Counted from the stretch's first letter, positions 43,415 through 53,664 are shown. The stretch is DNA of 64,000 nucleotides from Saprospiraceae bacterium (GCA_021739645.1 JAIPBL010000019.1:16206-80205), one strand, 5' to 3'. A program made the numbers and translations. Notes: a model not told the origin generated them from the letters alone.

Positions 43415-46400
43415 ATGAAAAAACTTTTACCACTACTGATTATCTCCTTTCTTGCTTGGCTTCCCACGACCGATGCTCAATTGACAATTTCAGGAGAAAA
43501 CGTTATTGTTTGCGATCATGGAACAGTCAGCATTGACATTTCTGCCAGCAATTTCATTGACATTACTAGTGCCCAGTTTGGCATTACATGGGATACCAAT
43601 GTTATTTCGTTCACAGGCGTAACGAACAACATGCCCGCATCGGAGATGTACAATCCCATGTACACAGCCAATGGAGAGCTAATTTTTTCTTGGTTCGACT
43701 CGGGCCCGCCACCAGCAGGCTACACACTACCACCAGCTGGCTCCGGCATTCTTTTCACCATCAATTTCAGTGTAGTAGGGAATTACAATCCCGATAGCTT
43801 ATCGGTTATCAACATCGGGAACTCTCCACATTATACCATGGAGGTTGTTTCTACTTCTGGCGTTATTCCCAATGGAAACATAACCATAAACCCCGGCAGC
43901 GTTACGATAGATGATTCCGTTAAACCCCTTCTTACTTGCCCGCCCAATATAGACACTACGGCTGCGATGGGACAAAACACCGTCACGGTAAATTATTTAG
44001 CCCCAACCATAACTGATAATTGCGATTCGCCTGCTCCTATGGGTACGTACAGTCCAATTTCAGGTAGCAGTTTCATGGCAGGCACGACAACAACCGTTAC
44101 CTGCACTGCGACTGATAGCGCGGGCAACTCCGGTAATTGCACCTTCACGGTTAGGGTGAACCCTAACCCCAATGCACTGATGATTCTCGCTGACGACATT
44201 GCCCTGAATTGCAACGCGACTGCGGTGGACATCCCAGTTAGGGTCAAGAATTTTGACGACATGGTCAGTGCGCAGTTTGCCCTTGTCTGGGATCCCACTG
44301 TGTTGGAATATGTGGACTCCACAGATTTTATAAATGTCACTGGCCATCCAAGTGCTATTTACAATGCCAATAATGTATCATCCGGAGAGTTTCGTTTTAT
44401 TTGGATAGATGCAAATAACCCAGCAGGTGAAAACTTGCCGGACAGCTCCGTGATATTCGTCCTGCATTTTACCTTGCTGGACGACACCGCCCTGCCAGAC
44501 GTAGTCGCATTCGCTGCCCTGCCCGGGTTTGTTATTGAATTTGCAAATACCGGAGGCGTAATAAGCCCGTCAAGCTATGCATTGGACGATGCCATCGTTT
44601 CAGTTAAACCCGACACCATCCCGCCGAGCATCACCTGCCCCGCCGACCAGACTTTGGCGACGAATGCCAGTTGCGCAGCGATGCTCCCAAATTACACCTC
44701 GCTGGGCACTGCGACCGACAACTGTTCGGCGCCGGTGGACATCGTCATCACACAGTTGCCGCTTGCAGGCACGGTCGTTTCGGACACGACCGACGTGCTG
44801 CTGATTGCGACCGACGAGGCTGGCCTGAAGGACACCTGCACCTTCCAGGTGATTTTGTTTGACAATATTTCGCCGAGCATCACCTGCCCAGCCGACCAGG
44901 CTTTGGCGACGAATGCCAATTGCGAAGCGATGCTCCCCGACTACACCTCGCTCGGCACTGCGATAGACAACTGCTCGGCTCCGATTGACATCGTCATCAC
45001 GCAATTGCCGCTTGCTGGCACGGTCATTTCGGACACGACGGATGTGATGCTGATTGCCACCGACGAGGCTGGCTTGAAGGACACTTGCAGTTTCCAAGTG
45101 ATTTTGTTTGACACCATCCCGCCGAGCATCACCTGCCCAGCCAATCAGTTGGTTTTTGCTGACGCCAATTGCGAAGCAATTTTGCCTGATTACACATCGC
45201 TGGGTGTTGCCGCTGACAATTGCACGGATACCATTGACATCGTCATCACGCAGTTGCCGCTTGCAGGCACGGTCATCACGGATTCTACCGAGGTGATGCT
45301 GATAGCGACCGACTTGGCTGGTTTGATGGACACCTGCAGCTTCCAAGTAACGATTCTGGATACCATTCCACCTATGATTACTTGTCCGGCAAATGATACG
45401 CTGGACGTAGATTCAGCGGCATGTTTTGCCACCTTCATTTTACCAGCGGCCTCTGCCACGGACAGTTGCGGCATGGTCTCCATTACCGATAATGGCCCGG
45501 CGAACGATGAGTTCCCGGTTGGCCTGACGACGGTGACGTTCACGGCTACCGACATGAGTGGCAATGCCGCCACCTGCCAGATGACGATTTTGGTAAATGA
45601 CACGATACCGCCGGTGATAACTTGTCCCGTTGATACTTCGCAAACAACCGACCTTGGCGACTGCACAGCAGTGGTCACATGGGCTACACCTACGGTGGTG
45701 GACAACTGTACGAACGTCACCATTACCTGTACGCCACCATCTGGCTCGACGTTTCCGGTTGGTGACTCGACGGTGGTTTGCATCGTCGAAGACCCGGGTG
45801 GAAACAAGGACACCTGCTCGTTCGTGGTGACGGTGTTTGATGGCGAAAACCCGACCCTCGATTGCCCCAGCTATACCACCATCATGGTGCCAGCGGGAAC
45901 GGTTGATACCGTGATTAATAACATTTACTTGTTCTTTATCGGTGACAATTGCACGAGCCCGGTTGATACCAGCTACTACCATTTTGCTGGCGCAATACCT
46001 TCGGGTGGCGGCAATGGCATTGATGCCAGTGGCACGGCCTTCCCGGTCGGCACCACCACCGTTACCTATTTTGGAGTGGATGATGCGACCAATGTTGGCT
46101 CCTGTTCTTTCGATGTTACGATTGAAGAAGACCCACAGGTAATGATTGCCTGCTCGGCTCCTCATACTGTTGACAACGGCCCTGGAATCTGCGGCGCACT
46201 CGTCAGTGGCGTAACCGCCGATGCCCAGCCATCCGCCTCGGTGGTAGCTTCTTTTTACCAGAAAAGTGGGGCAACCATCGGCAATGGCCTTGGGTTGGAT
46301 GCCAGTGGGGGGTACAGCGGCGGCTTGACGACGGTGACTTTCTTTGCCGTCAGCACGTTTGGCGATACGGTCAGTTGTTCAACGACCGTGCAGGTGAACG

Positions 46401-49400
46401 ACACGGAACTTCCCGTTTTCACCAACTGCCCGACCGACACCGTTACGATGAACAATACCACTGACCAGTGCGGCCTGCTGTTCAATGGCGCAGTGGTGCC
46501 AGTGGCAACCGATAACTGTCCCAACGTTGCGCTCAGCTACAACTTTACTGTTGGTTCGTTGATTCCGGTCGGCTTCAATACGGTTGTTGCTACCGCAATG
46601 GATATGTCGGGGAATGCCTCCACTTGCACCTACGTACTTAGGGTGGTTGACAATCAGCCGCCTACTTTCACCAACTGCACAAACGGCGCTACTATTTCGA
46701 GGGTAAACGACCCGAACCAGTGCGGTGCAGTGGTCGCCTTTTCGCCAGTGGTGGATGCGCTGGACAATTGCTCACTGCTTGCTTTTACAGAAACAGTGCC
46801 GGGTAACGGAAGCTTTTTCCCGATTGGAAATACGACGGTAACTTACACCGCTGTGGACAATGTTGGCAATGTTGCTACTTGTGAAATCATTGTGACGGTG
46901 AGCGATACGCAGCTACCGACAGTGACTTGCCCTGGCAACCAACCGCCTGTGAACACGGATATGAACCAATGCTCTGCAGCCGTGAGCTTTGTGGTGCCAA
47001 CAGCATCGGACAACTGCGCAGTCATCAGCTTCGGGCCAACCACCCCCATCGGGCCGGTTTTTGCCGAAGGCGTACACACCGTAAACTATGTGGCATCGGA
47101 TGCAGCTGGCAACATGGCGACCTGCACCTTCACGGTGACGGTGGTGGACAACCAGTTCCCTTTCATCCCGAACATGCCTGCTGACCTGACAGTGTACACA
47201 ACCGCTGCAAATTGCGGAGCAAATGTATTCTGGACGCCACCTAATGTTCCAATCGACAACTGCGGCATTGACACATTTGGGCCAAGTGGCGGTGCTCCCG
47301 GCGATTTCTTCGGTGTGGGCATGCATGTGGTGAAATACGTGGCAATGGACGTCAACGGCAACATCACGGTGAAGGATTTGCACATCACCGTGTTGGATAC
47401 TTTGCCACCTGCCATCGACTGCCCGGCTGGCATTTCCATTTCTGTTGACGGCACTAATATTGACGACCCGGATGGATTCTTGATAGGAAGCCAGCCAGTT
47501 GATTGCAACAATATTGAACTTGATTTTGCTGCACTGATGGCCACTGATGCTTGCGGGATAGCTTCGGTAAATCAAATTGCAGGTTTGCCTTCTGGCAGCC
47601 CGTTCCCAGTGGGTTTGACCACGATGACCTTTGAAGCAAAAGATAACTACGGCAACATTTCCACCTGTTCCTTCGGGATAAATGTACTGGGCTTGCAAGT
47701 GGCACCGGCCACGGTTTCGCAAGGTTTGGTATGCGAAGGTGGCACGGTTACCTTCTCCGTAGGCACATTGCCGGGCGCCACATACACCTGGACAACTGGC
47801 AACACTCAGGTTTCCAACCAACCAGTTTTCACCATAGCAAACGCAGCACTGAACCAGAGCGGCATTTACACCGTGGTGGTTTCTACCGCATACTGCGACA
47901 TCCAGTTCACGACAGAACTCAACGTGAGTGCCGTGCCAGTTGTGACGATTGACGCAGATGATATTTTGTGCGCAGCTAGCGGCCTACCATTGGTCGTTAC
48001 TGGCCAGAACAGCTCCACGGCCAATGTGAACAACTGGGCTTGGACTTTTCCGAACGTACCCGGTAACCCAACTGGCCAGATGCAGACCATTTCAAATCCG
48101 ACACCGAATAACTCGGGCAATTACTGCGTGACAGCGACCACGTTGGTTGGCTGCTCCGCAACGGCTTGCGAGCAGGTCACCGTGAGCACGGGGCCACCAC
48201 CGCCGACTTTGTTCGGTGATGTGTCCAACCTATGTTTGGGCGCAGACGTAACGATTACCAATGCTACTTTGTACGGAGGAAATAATGTGACTTACCACTG
48301 GTACGCCACGCCCGCAGTTGGAAGTGGGTTGCTGCAAAGCATCAACAACCCGATAATCAAACCTAAGCCTACCGCTGCTGGCAGCTACACCTACCATTTA
48401 TACGTGACTGTAGATGGCTGTACCTCCGACACTGCCGAGTGGGTGGTCATCGTGGAGGCCGCACCGGCCATCGTTTTGACGGTGACTGGAGAAACGCAGT
48501 GTGTGGACGGTGGCAGCAATATTACCTTGATGGACATCGGCAGCGGTGGCACGACTTGGATGTGGAGCGGTGGGCCATTCCCTGTTTTGCCCGGCAACAC
48601 CAACAGCGTGGTTCTGCAAAACGTGGTTCCTGCATATTCAGGCACTTACACGGTCGTTGCATCTTCGGCAATTGGCTGTACCAGTTCAGCAAGTACGCAG
48701 TTGACCTTCACGGCAGCACCAGCTGCGCCCCAGTTGACTGCCAGCCAAACTACAATTTGCGAGGGCGACATCGTGACGCTAACAGGTTCGCAGTACACGG
48801 GCGTGGTGAATTATATTTGGACAGGCGATGGCATACCGCCGAACAGTCCGAACAACAACCAGATTAATGTTTTCCCACCAAATGGCCCAGGCAGCTACGA
48901 CTACGGTTTTTCTGCCTTCGTCAATGGCTGCCATTCCGATACGGCCACGGTAACAGTCACCGTTGCGCCAGCGCCAGTACTTGCCATAAATGTGGTGGGT
49001 GATTTGGATTGCGTGGATGGTACATCGAGCATCACGCTTTCGTCGGCCTTGACTGGGCTTTCGAACATTGAATGGACGAATGACAACGGCACCGTACTGA
49101 GCCACGCCGACCCATTGGTGCTCGGCAATGTTACATCCGCTACTTCGGGCAGCTACTACTTGACGGCTTCCAATGCGCAAGGGTGCATCGGCTACGGGAA
49201 CACGACGCTGACCATCAGCGATGCCATTGATGGGCTTACTGCTACATCGGCCATGGCTGATTGCGCTACGGCGACTGTTACCCTTGAGGCGAGCTCGATT
49301 GCCAATGCTAGCTACGCTTGGTTCAAGCCCAATGGGCAGCTTTTTGCCATGACCCAGAACACCACTTTGTCCAGTGCTGCTGACGGGATTTACAAAGTGG

Positions 49401-50014
49401 TCGCATCGGTGAACGGATGTACGGACACGGCGACTGTCACCCTCAATTTGCCCAATGTGCTCAAAGCCAATAACAAGTTGGTACTTTGTGTTGTGAACCA
49501 GCCGCAAGGCTTCAACATCCTGGCCATGGACATTTATGAGGTTGGGCAACCGTTTACCATCAACATCTTGCAACAGCCAACCAGTGGCACGGTGAAATAT
49601 TTTGGTACCGACAGCATTTACACCTACACGCCGAACCATGGGTTCTGGGGCAATGATTTTATTATTTATGAAATCTGTTACGACGCCTGCCCCGATTTGT
49701 GCAGCACGGCGAGAGTGACCTTCCAAGTAAACCATAAGCCGGATGAATGCGTCATTACGACGGTTATTTCACCCAACAGCGATGGCATAAACGACGAGTT
49801 TGTGATATCCTGTGTGGAGGACGGTGCATACCCATTGAATACCCTGTACATCTATAATCAATGGGGTGACTTGGTTTACGATACAAAAGGTTACAAGAAT
49901 AACTGGAAAGGAACACACGATGCAAGAGACTTGCCGGACGGTACGTATTTCTTCGTTTTTCAGCGTGACCCAGATACGCCAGCGCAAAAGGGTTTTGTGA
50001 TGATTTACCGATGA
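43415..50014 (+). CDS. Giant T9SS-exported HYR/cohesin-like protein with gliding-type C-terminus
   Basis: 2199 residues, signal peptide MKKLLPLLIISFLAWLPTTD. Cohesin-like domain 1 is at about 20-165 (SAQFGITWDTNVISFTGVTN), an HYR domain follows, and cohesin-like domain 2 is at about 250-400 (MVSAQFALVWDPTVLEYVDS). From about 402 to 1430 are HYR repeats, of which the first three are nearly identical 83-residue units. Ig/PKD-like domains fill about 1430-2020, then a Big/cadherin-like unit, and the gliding-motility-associated domain at 2110-2199 (VISPNSDGINDEFVISC, LYIYNQWGDLVYD). Proteins with this C-terminus depend on PorP/SprF-like partners, and such a gene follows directly. The gene is probably in one unit with it and with the OmpA-SPOR gene. 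Confidence 0.9.
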   Translation: MKKLLPLLIISFLAWLPTTDAQLTISGENVIVCDHGTVSIDISASNFIDITSAQFGITWDTNVISFTGVTNNMPASEMYNPMYTANGELIFSWFDSGPPPAGYTLPPAGSGILFTINFSVVGNYNPDSLSVINIGNSPHYTMEVVSTSGVIPNGNITINPGSVTIDDSVKPLLTCPPNIDTTAAMGQNTVTVNYLAPTITDNCDSPAPMGTYSPISGSSFMAGTTTTVTCTATDSAGNSGNCTFTVRVNPNPNALMILADDIALNCNATAVDIPVRVKNFDDMVSAQFALVWDPTVLEYVDSTDFINVTGHPSAIYNANNVSSGEFRFIWIDANNPAGENLPDSSVIFVLHFTLLDDTALPDVVAFAALPGFVIEFANTGGVISPSSYALDDAIVSVKPDTIPPSITCPADQTLATNASCAAMLPNYTSLGTATDNCSAPVDIVITQLPLAGTVVSDTTDVLLIATDEAGLKDTCTFQVILFDNISPSITCPADQALATNANCEAMLPDYTSLGTAIDNCSAPIDIVITQLPLAGTVISDTTDVMLIATDEAGLKDTCSFQVILFDTIPPSITCPANQLVFADANCEAILPDYTSLGVAADNCTDTIDIVITQLPLAGTVITDSTEVMLIATDLAGLMDTCSFQVTILDTIPPMITCPANDTLDVDSAACFATFILPAASATDSCGMVSITDNGPANDEFPVGLTTVTFTATDMSGNAATCQMTILVNDTIPPVITCPVDTSQTTDLGDCTAVVTWATPTVVDNCTNVTITCTPPSGSTFPVGDSTVVCIVEDPGGNKDTCSFVVTVFDGENPTLDCPSYTTIMVPAGTVDTVINNIYLFFIGDNCTSPVDTSYYHFAGAIPSGGGNGIDASGTAFPVGTTTVTYFGVDDATNVGSCSFDVTIEEDPQVMIACSAPHTVDNGPGICGALVSGVTADAQPSASVVASFYQKSGATIGNGLGLDASGGYSGGLTTVTFFAVSTFGDTVSCSTTVQVNDTELPVFTNCPTDTVTMNNTTDQCGLLFNGAVVPVATDNCPNVALSYNFTVGSLIPVGFNTVVATAMDMSGNASTCTYVLRVVDNQPPTFTNCTNGATISRVNDPNQCGAVVAFSPVVDALDNCSLLAFTETVPGNGSFFPIGNTTVTYTAVDNVGNVATCEIIVTVSDTQLPTVTCPGNQPPVNTDMNQCSAAVSFVVPTASDNCAVISFGPTTPIGPVFAEGVHTVNYVASDAAGNMATCTFTVTVVDNQFPFIPNMPADLTVYTTAANCGANVFWTPPNVPIDNCGIDTFGPSGGAPGDFFGVGMHVVKYVAMDVNGNITVKDLHITVLDTLPPAIDCPAGISISVDGTNIDDPDGFLIGSQPVDCNNIELDFAALMATDACGIASVNQIAGLPSGSPFPVGLTTMTFEAKDNYGNISTCSFGINVLGLQVAPATVSQGLVCEGGTVTFSVGTLPGATYTWTTGNTQVSNQPVFTIANAALNQSGIYTVVVSTAYCDIQFTTELNVSAVPVVTIDADDILCAASGLPLVVTGQNSSTANVNNWAWTFPNVPGNPTGQMQTISNPTPNNSGNYCVTATTLVGCSATACEQVTVSTGPPPPTLFGDVSNLCLGADVTITNATLYGGNNVTYHWYATPAVGSGLLQSINNPIIKPKPTAAGSYTYHLYVTVDGCTSDTAEWVVIVEAAPAIVLTVTGETQCVDGGSNITLMDIGSGGTTWMWSGGPFPVLPGNTNSVVLQNVVPAYSGTYTVVASSAIGCTSSASTQLTFTAAPAAPQLTASQTTICEGDIVTLTGSQYTGVVNYIWTGDGIPPNSPNNNQINVFPPNGPGSYDYGFSAFVNGCHSDTATVTVTVAPAPVLAINVVGDLDCVDGTSSITLSSALTGLSNIEWTNDNGTVLSHADPLVLGNVTSATSGSYYLTASNAQGCIGYGNTTLTISDAIDGLTATSAMADCATATVTLEASSIANASYAWFKPNGQLFAMTQNTTLSSAADGIYKVVASVNGCTDTATVTLNLPNVLKANNKLVLCVVNQPQGFNILAMDIYEVGQPFTINILQQPTSGTVKYFGTDSIYTYTPNHGFWGNDFIIYEICYDACPDLCSTARVTFQVNHKPDECVITTVISPNSDGINDEFVISCVEDGAYPLNTLYIYNQWGDLVYDTKGYKNNWKGTHDARDLPDGTYFFVFQRDPDTPAQKGFVMIYR
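44621..45367 (+). repeat. Three near-identical 249-bp coding repeats
   Basis: The PPSITCPA-type units begin at 44621, 44870 and 45119, with the diverged fourth (PPMITCPA) at 45368. The spacing is exactly 249 bp each time, and long identical nucleotide stretches are seen between the first three. Confidence 0.9.
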
Positions 50015-50111
50015 AAAATGATATTGGGAAATTGGGTGGTTGATTTTTTTCACTAGCCCAATTTCCCCTATCTCCCAATACTTCAATTTCTCAATTCCGA
50101 AAATAACAGCA

Positions 50112-51062
50112 ATGAAAAATCTTTTTACCATTATATTTCTCTTGCTTGGCCTCAGCCTTTCGGCGCAGCAGGAGCCGCATTACACCAATTTCATGTACAA
50201 CCAGCAGTTGTTCAATCCATCCTATGTTGGAAGTCGCAATACCCCATCGTTTACTGCACTCCATCGCAGCCAGTGGATTGGGTTTGAAGGCGCTCCCTAC
50301 TCGGAGGTGTTGAGTTTCCATTCGCCCATCATGCGTAATAGGGCGGGTGTTGGTGGCACGATTTCTCGTTATGCCATCGGCGTATCGTATGCTTGGTATG
50401 GCTCGGTAGCATACTCCTACAACCTTAAGCTGACACAAGACCTGAACGTGCGCTTGGGGATGCAGGGCACCTTGGAGGACTTGGGGATAAACTTTGCGGA
50501 CCAAAAGGTTGTGACCGTTTCACAGTTTGACCCCTCGCTCAACGAGAAGCGGTTTGAAGAAAAATACGTGGGGAATGTTGGAGTTGGCGCATACATCACC
50601 TACAAAAACTTGTTTTACTTGGGGCTATCCGCTCCGCAACTTTATCCTAACGATGTTGGGCTGAATGATAATGTACGGATAACATCCATCCAATCCCCCC
50701 ATCGGTACGCAAACCTGGGCGCTGTTATACCGGTGAGTGAGCAATTGGATTTGATGCCCAATTTCATGATGAAATGGGTGGACCATGCACCGATTGACTT
50801 TGATATCAACTTTAGTATCCGCTACCTACAGAAAATAACGGTAGGCGTGACGGCAAGAACGGGTGGAGACAGTGCGATAGAAAGTATGGATGGGCTGCTG
50901 TTCTTCCAGGTTAGTCCAAAATTTGGCGTTGGACTTGGGTACGACTATACGTTATCCAAAATCAAGAATTACCAATCAGGTTCAGTGGAAGTGCTGCTCC
51001 GCTACGACCTGCGTGATGAGAAGGGAGACCTTGAAAATCCCCGGTATTTTAAGAAAAAATAA
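50112..51062 (+). CDS. PorP/SprF-family T9SS outer-membrane protein
   Basis: 316 residues from the ATG at 50112 (MKNLFTIIFLLLGLSLSAQ, signal peptide). The mature start QQEPHYTNFMYNQQLFNPSY is the hallmark of the PorP/SprF family (QxPxFTQYMYNxxxxNPAY type), and GSVAYSYNLKL, VGVGAYITYKNLFYLGLSAP and VGLGYDYTLS give its beta-barrel strands. In the well-studied case SprF is needed for outer-membrane delivery of SprB, an adhesin with the same C-terminal domain. The gene stands 97 bp after the 2199-residue protein that bears this domain and before the OmpA-SPOR gene. Together they form a standard SprB-SprF-like set. An inverted AT-rich short repeat (ATTGGGAAATTGGG and its complement) fills the gap in front. 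Confidence 0.92.
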   Translation: MKNLFTIIFLLLGLSLSAQQEPHYTNFMYNQQLFNPSYVGSRNTPSFTALHRSQWIGFEGAPYSEVLSFHSPIMRNRAGVGGTISRYAIGVSYAWYGSVAYSYNLKLTQDLNVRLGMQGTLEDLGINFADQKVVTVSQFDPSLNEKRFEEKYVGNVGVGAYITYKNLFYLGLSAPQLYPNDVGLNDNVRITSIQSPHRYANLGAVIPVSEQLDLMPNFMMKWVDHAPIDFDINFSIRYLQKITVGVTARTGGDSAIESMDGLLFFQVSPKFGVGLGYDYTLSKIKNYQSGSVEVLLRYDLRDEKGDLENPRYFKKK

Positions 51063-51290
51063 ATGGCAACGCTGACCAAACTCCTTGTGGCACTGACTTG
51101 ATTGCATATTCTAAAATGCTGACTTACAAATAGTTGAGCATGCACTTGAGTCGTCTTGCTTCTGCCTGCTAACATGTTTGCAACCGATACGGTGCAAGAT
51201 TTGCTAAAAGAAGCAAAGACTATTTTTACCAATTTGAATTATGAAAAAAGTATCGACACTTGTAGCCTATCTGATAATTGCGCTGACAGC
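51063..51290 (+). pseudogene. Possible remnant of a signal peptide plus TPR gene start
   Basis: Directly after the PorP stop (TAAATG) the frame begins MATLTKLLVALT and stops. In the same frame, about 50 bp later, it reads VVLLLPANMFATDTVQDLLK then EAKTIFTNLNYEKSID, which has the look of a signal-peptide end followed by the first helix of a TPR domain, as found at the N-terminus of PorE-type proteins. Four stops separate the parts. The second part overlaps the start of the next gene in a different frame. Coincidence cannot be ruled out. Confidence 0.35.
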
Positions 51291-53595
51291 TTCAAACCTG
51301 TACGGGCAGATTGCCCTTGGCGACGACCGCATTGTGCTCACCAACGAGCGACGGGTCAACTCTGACGAGTTGGAGTACAGCCCCGTTTTTTACAAGGATG
51401 GCATCGTGTTCGTGACCACCCGCACGGAAAATTTGGTGTACGACAACATCAAGGACAAACGTGCCGGAGGCGTCCACCTCATGTCCATGTACTGGTCACA
51501 GCGGGACGAAGAGGGCTTCCTGAAAGAACCCGAACCCTTTTCAAATGAACTGATAACCAAGGTTCACGAAGGCCCAATGACCTTTGACCGGACTGCCAGC
51601 ACCATCTTTTTCACCCGGAACGAGCTGTCTGAATTTGCCCCGGATAAGCTGCTGAAAATGCAGATTTATCAAGCCGAAAAGGACAGCCTAGAAGTATGGG
51701 GCAAGGTTCAGAAATTGTCGTTCAACAATACCACATTCAATTTCATGCACCCAACCATCTCTGCCGAAGGCGATGTACTCTACTTGGCTTCGGACGTGCC
51801 GGGCGGACAAGGAGGCATGGACCTCTATGTGGCAAAGAAAGTAGGTGAAACTTGGGGGCAAATGGTCAATCTTGGCCCAACCGTCAATACGCCCGGCAAC
51901 GAGGTGTTTCCTTATATTGCCGCCGATGGTGCGCTTTATTTTTCCTCTGACGGCCATGGCGGTCTTGGCAACCTCGACCTGTTTTTTACAATTCAAAACA
52001 ACAGCTCGCAAAAATGGGCTGCACCTGAGAACCTTGGTGCACCGTTTTCCTCCCCTGCCGATGATTTGGGTTTTATCGTTGACAGCGAAAACCGCAACGG
52101 TTATTTCTCTTCCGATCGTCTTGGCGGATTCGGAATGGACGATATATACGGCTTCCACGTGGATGGTCCGTTCAGCCCGTTTGCCGATGCGAACCGCAAT
52201 CTCGACGGCCTCGTGATAAAGGATGCCGACGGCAACCCAATGGAAGGTGTCGATGTCAGTGCCATCAATTTCAATGAAATCGCACTTTCTGGCACTGATG
52301 AAAATTTTGTGAAACTACTTCCAGGCGACAATGGTCCTGACAATTTCGTGCTGGATGTTAACGCTGGCGAAATGGGTGAAAAGGGCCTGACCAGTGCTGA
52401 CGGCACGGCCAAGGTGCCGCTTCGCAGGGGCAGCAGCGTCATCAAAATCGAGAAGGAAGGCTACCTCCCAGAGTACGTCGTGGTGACACCAGAAACAGAC
52501 CTTTCCAAGCTGGACATTAGAATGCGAAAGGCTTCGAACTGTGTGCCGTTGGACGGAGAACTACTGATGCAATCCAATCAAATGGCAGTGGCTGGTGCTG
52601 AAATTCATATTGTAGATGTGAACAGCAGGGAAGCTATCATCGTGTACAGCGACCGAGAAGGCAAGTTTGAATACTGTTTGCCGTGCAACCGCTCTTTTAC
52701 CGTTTATGCTGTTAACAATGGTATTAATTCAGCCCCCGGTATTGTCTCAACAAAGGAAATCCCTTGCACACAGAATGCTCGGATTCCATTGACCCTATAC
52801 CTCGGCGGTACGCCGCTGTATGCGGGGATGACTATCCAATTGCCCAATATTTATTTCAACTTCAATGATGCCTCGCTCAGGCCCGATGCCTACCCCGATT
52901 TGAACGAAGTAGTAGCGATGATGAACAGCTACCCTGGCATGAAGCTGGAATTGGCATCTCACACGGACTCAAGAGGAGGGCCAGCCTACAACCTTGACCT
53001 ATCAAAGCGCCGTTCGGCGAGTGTGCTGAAATACTTGAAATCGAAAGGAATAGGCGGCGAACGACTCGTACCACGTGGTTACGGTGAGTCGCAACTGCGC
53101 AACCGCTGTACATCTGGCGTAGCATGCTCAGAGCGGGAGCACCAGTACAACCGCCGCACGGAGGTGAAAATATTGGAGATGGGCGACCCTGAACTCGCCG
53201 TTGCCAAATCGGCGCCAATTGCCTCAAACGATGACACTGGCAACGACGGCAGCGATGACCCTGCAATGGGCGAACCTGATGCAGGAAAGGGTGGGCAAGA
53301 AGGAATCTCTGACGACACTGAGGTGGCACCATTAAACGAGTCTAAGTCTATCAAGACAGAATACAAAAATAAAGCGTTCACCGTAGTAGCTGGCACATTT
53401 GCCAACCAAGACTTTGCGGTCAGGCGGCAAAACCTGCTTATGAAAATGGGCTATTCGGTCACTTCCATCGTGAAGCAGTCACGAAGCGGTCTTTACGCTG
53501 TTTACGTAAACACCTACGACGCCAAGTCCGATGCATTTGGGTTGGTGAAAAAACTGGCAGGTCAGCAGTTGAATGCCTATGTTTTGAGGCAGTGA
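51241..53595 (+). CDS. OmpA-SPOR protein with PD40 propeller, PorE-related
   Basis: 784 residues. Signal peptide MKKVSTLVAYLIIALTASNL, cleavage after YG. PD40/WD40-like repeats are at about 45-310 (YSPVFYKDGIVFVTTRTENL, LYFSSDGHGGLGNLDLFFT), and carboxypeptidase-regulatory-like units lie at about 310-515. The OmpA domain is at about 535-645 (FNFNDASLRPDAYPDLNEVV, ASHTDSRGGPAYNLDLSKRR, then NRRTEVKI) with intact peptidoglycan-binding residues, followed by an acidic linker. A SPOR domain closes the protein (709-784; AFTVVAGTFANQDFAVRRQN), which binds denuded glycan strands at the septum. It anchors an outer-membrane assembly to the wall. It lacks the TPR part of PorE; a possible lost TPR start lies just upstream. 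It probably shares the transcript with the PorP-like gene. Confidence 0.9.
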   Translation: MKKVSTLVAYLIIALTASNLYGQIALGDDRIVLTNERRVNSDELEYSPVFYKDGIVFVTTRTENLVYDNIKDKRAGGVHLMSMYWSQRDEEGFLKEPEPFSNELITKVHEGPMTFDRTASTIFFTRNELSEFAPDKLLKMQIYQAEKDSLEVWGKVQKLSFNNTTFNFMHPTISAEGDVLYLASDVPGGQGGMDLYVAKKVGETWGQMVNLGPTVNTPGNEVFPYIAADGALYFSSDGHGGLGNLDLFFTIQNNSSQKWAAPENLGAPFSSPADDLGFIVDSENRNGYFSSDRLGGFGMDDIYGFHVDGPFSPFADANRNLDGLVIKDADGNPMEGVDVSAINFNEIALSGTDENFVKLLPGDNGPDNFVLDVNAGEMGEKGLTSADGTAKVPLRRGSSVIKIEKEGYLPEYVVVTPETDLSKLDIRMRKASNCVPLDGELLMQSNQMAVAGAEIHIVDVNSREAIIVYSDREGKFEYCLPCNRSFTVYAVNNGINSAPGIVSTKEIPCTQNARIPLTLYLGGTPLYAGMTIQLPNIYFNFNDASLRPDAYPDLNEVVAMMNSYPGMKLELASHTDSRGGPAYNLDLSKRRSASVLKYLKSKGIGGERLVPRGYGESQLRNRCTSGVACSEREHQYNRRTEVKILEMGDPELAVAKSAPIASNDDTGNDGSDDPAMGEPDAGKGGQEGISDDTEVAPLNESKSIKTEYKNKAFTVVAGTFANQDFAVRRQNLLMKMGYSVTSIVKQSRSGLYAVYVNTYDAKSDAFGLVKKLAGQQLNAYVLRQ

Positions 53596-53605
53596 CGAAA
53601 GGTAA

Positions 53606-53648
53606 GTTATGGGTTATTGGCGTTGCCTGCAACCCCATAACCCATAAC
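53606..53648. terminator. Bidirectional terminator between convergent genes
   Basis: Perfect 12-bp inverted repeat GTTATGGGTTAT (53606-53617) with ATAACCCATAAC (53637-53648), with an inner GTTGC/GCAAC stem. It lies between the OmpA-SPOR gene and a response regulator. Confidence 0.7.
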
Positions 53649-53664
53649 TCAAACCTCTCAAGGC

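Noticed and set aside
44621-45367. Regular repeats that could be mistaken for a CRISPR array
   Set aside because: Units are 249 bp, wholly coding and without variable spacers; no cas genes are present.
35767-50014. A true cellulosome locus
   Set aside because: No glycoside hydrolase with a dockerin is present; only the cohesin/dockerin-like folds are seen, in adhesin-like proteins.
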